Part shown: positions 61,640 to 64,000 of the stretch, in pieces
How the letters are laid out: each line of letters opens with the position of its first letter
Position numbering within the stretch: position 1 is the stretch's first letter
Source of the DNA: Liriodendron chinense
Taxonomy: Eukaryota > Streptophyta > Magnoliopsida > Magnoliales > Magnoliaceae
Direction: 5' to 3'
Assembly: GCA_003013855.2 (NCBI GenBank)
Contig: ML058554.1
Span: 124,001 to 188,000 of the forward strand
Length of the DNA: 64,000 nt
Translations under genes and position numbers: made by a program
The notes under the pieces: generated by a model
The model's input: only the letters and a program-made list of their open reading frames with translations
The model's database searches: none
What the model was told of the DNA's origin: nothing

Positions 61640-64000
61640 AGTCTCCAAGACCTACGCCCTAAACCCTAAACCATAAACCTAAAATTAAAACCTATAAGCT
61701 ACGGCTAAACCTATGCCTAAACCTAATTCTAATCTCAAATCACCTAACCTAAACCTACACCTATTCCTAAATCCATTCACCTAACCTACTTAGACCCAAA
61801 CAAGAAAACCTAACCCTAAACCCGATCCCGAACCTGAAATTCTCAACATATGCCTAAACCTAATCCTAAACTCAAACCTACACCTATTCCTAAATCCATT
61901 CACCTAACCTAAACTTAGACCCAAACACGAAAACTTAACCCTAAACCCGATCTCGAACCCGAAAATCTTAACCTATGCCTAAACCTGATCTTAAACTCAA
62001 ATCACCTAACCTAAACCAGCACCTATTCCTAAATCCACAACTCTAAACTAAACCTAGACCCAAACAGGAAAACCTAACCCTAAACCCGATCCCGAACTCG
62101 AAATTCTCAACTTACGCCTACACCTAATCCTAAACTTAAATCACATAACCTAAACCTACACCTATTCCTAAATCCACAACTCTAAACTAAATCTAGACCT
62201 AAACACGAAAACCTAACCCTAAACCCGATCCCGAACCCGAAATTCTCAACCTATGCCTAAACCTAATCCTAAACTCAAATCACATAACCTAAACCTACAC
62301 CTATTCCTAAATCCATAACTCTAAACTAAACCTAGACCCAAACATGAAAACCTAACCCTAAACCTGATCCCAAACCCGAAATTCTCAACCTATGCCTAAA
62401 CCTAATCCTAAACTCAAATCACCTAACCTAAACCTACACCTATTCCTAAATCCATTCACCTAACCTAAACTTAGATCCAAATACTAAAACATAACCCTAA
62501 ACCCGATCCCAAACCCGAAATTCTCAACCTATGCCTAAACCTAATCCTAAACTCAAATCACCTAACCTAAACTTACACCTATTCCTAAATCCATTCACCT
62601 AACATAAACTTAGACCCAAACACGAAAACTTAACCCTAAACCCGATCCCGAACCCGAAATTCTCAACTTACGCCTACACCTAATCCTAAACTCAAATCAC
62701 ATAACCTAAACCTACACCTATTCCTAAATCCACAACTCTAAACTAAATCTAGACCTAAACACGAAAACCTAACCCTAAACCCGATCCTGAACCCGAAATT
62801 CTCAACCTATGCCTAAACCTAATCCTAAACTCTAATCACATAACCTAAACCTACACCTATTCCTAAATCCATAACTCTAAACTAAACATAGACCCAAACA
62901 CGAAAACCTAACCCTAAACCTGATCCCAAACCCAAAATTCTCAACCTATGCCTAAACCTAATCCTAAACTCAAATCACCTAACCTAAACCTACACCTATT
63001 CCTAAATCCATTCACCTAACCTAAATTTAGACCCAAATACTAAAACATAACCCTAAACCCGATCCCAAACCCGAAATTCTCAACCTATGCCTAAACCTAA
63101 TCCTAAACTCAAATCACCTAACCTAAACCTACACCTATTCCTAAATCCATTCACCTAACCTAAACTTAGACCCAAATACTAAAACATAACCCTAAACCCG
63201 ATCCCAAACCCGAAATTCTCAACCTATGCCTAAACCTAATCCTAAACTCAAATCAGCTAAACTAAACCTACACCTATTCCTAAATCCACAACTCTAAACT
63301 AAACCTAAACCCAAACACGAAAACCTAACCCTAAACCCGATCCCGAAAACGAAATTCTCAACCTATGCCTAAACCTAATCCTAAACTCAAATCACCTAAC
63401 CTAAGCCTACACCTATTCCTAAATCTACAACTCTAAACTAAACTTAGACCCAAACTCGCAAACCTAACCCTAAACCCGCTCCCAAACCCGAAACTGAAAC
63501 TCTAAACCTATGCCTAAACATAATCCTAATCTCAAATCACCTAAATTAAACCTACACCTATTCCTAAATCCATTCACCTAACCTAAACTTAGACCCAAAC
63601 ACGAAAGATAACCCTAAACCCGATCCCAAGCCTGAAATTCTCAACCTATGCCTAAACCTAATCCTAAACTCAAATTACCTAACCTAAACCTACACATATT
63701 CCTAAATCCACAACTCTAAACTAAACCTAGACCCTAAACACGAAAACATAACCCTAAACCCGATCCCGAACCCGAAATTCTCAACCTATGCCTAAACCTA
63801 ATCATAAACTCAAATCACCTAACATAAACTTACACCTATTTCTAAATCTACAACTCTAAACTAAACCTAGACCCAAACACGAAACATAACCCTAAACCCG
63901 ATCCCGAGCCCGAAATTCTCAACCTATGCCTAAACCTAATCCTAATCTCAAATCACCTAAATTAAACCTACACCTATTCTTAAATCCATTCACCTAACCT
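61640..64000. repeat. CCTAAAC-rich tandem array, about 130-140 bp units, at least 16 copies (CACTA-2)
   Basis: Units contain 'cacctattcctaaatcca', 'taaccctaaacccgatccc' and 'gaaattctcaacctatgcc'. It is the inverse of the CACTA-1 array at 38690-40015 but already longer (2.36 kb) at the window edge, where it is still running. Confidence 0.95.

Larger units (their letters stand above)
58796..64000 (+). mobile_element. CACTA-2: right part of a second CACTA of the CACTA-1 family, inverted, runs off the window
   Basis: It starts CACTACAAGAAAA (58796). The order is the inverse of CACTA-1 from its right end: hairpin array (58810-59250), (CT)n and GC-rich stretch (59275-59560), GGTGGGACCC region, shared MITE (59965-60480), spacer (60480-61140), 172-bp array (61146-61635), and CCTAAAC-rich array (61640-64000+). 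The coding part should lie beyond 64000. Confidence 0.93.

Noticed and set aside
61640..64000. CCTAAAC-rich sequence as a true or interstitial telomere
   Set aside because: The unit is 130-140 bp with only scattered telomere-like words, and the same array lies inside CACTA-1.

Overview
This is a nuclear DNA window from a flowering plant. It has one spliced host gene with very long introns, a dense layer of transposable elements, many (TA)n and (TC)n microsatellites, and many short elements carrying a GTGGGCCCCAC core. The long introns and that miniature-element family suggest a magnoliid (Laurales or Magnoliales type). That placement is an inference from memory and was not tested.

Region 1 (1-17.7 kb) is one minus-strand host gene, a WSD1-like wax ester synthase/diacylglycerol acyltransferase. 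Four in-phase exons (16732-17523, 5679-6026, 2909-3046, 38-199) encode a complete 479-residue protein. The three introns (10.7, 2.6 and 2.7 kb) are filled with foldback/MITE elements, a GC/AT minisatellite present in both orientations, a polyadenylated retroposon with a 14-bp target duplication, a probable tRNA-derived SINE and microsatellites.

Region 2 (17.7-30.9 kb) lies upstream of that gene. It holds a large (TA)(GA) hairpin, a long-TIR MITE, a decayed Ty1/copia retrotransposon (19.2-26.0 kb) whose LTR-gag part is tandemly duplicated, further GTGGGCCCCAC MITEs, a tandem triplication, and a non-autonomous hAT element with a clean 8-bp target duplication (29706-30375).

Region 3 (30.9-58.2 kb) is nested retroelements. 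A probable Ty3/gypsy-type element (LTR from about 30872, gag to about 45846) is split by CACTA-1, a 12.1-kb CACTA (En/Spm) transposon at 31800-43892 with TSD TTG. CACTA-1 carries an apparently intact six-exon TNPA-like gene (425 residues), a broken TNPD/tnp2 transposase gene, a small unassigned ORF and several tandem arrays. The gypsy remnant abuts a minus-strand copia element whose gag is split by CACTA-3, a 10.0-kb CACTA at 47413-57425 with TSD AAA. CACTA-3 shows no transposase but carries spliced-looking fragments of at least three unrelated host genes: extra-large G protein, plastid-type CDP-diacylglycerol synthase and peroxin 13. It is a Pack-CACTA.

Region 4 (58.8-64.0 kb and beyond) is CACTA-2, the right part of a second element of the CACTA-1 family in opposite orientation. 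It runs off the window inside a long CCTAAAC-rich tandem array. CACTA-1 and CACTA-2 share their subterminal hairpins and internal arrays but differ strongly in copy number.
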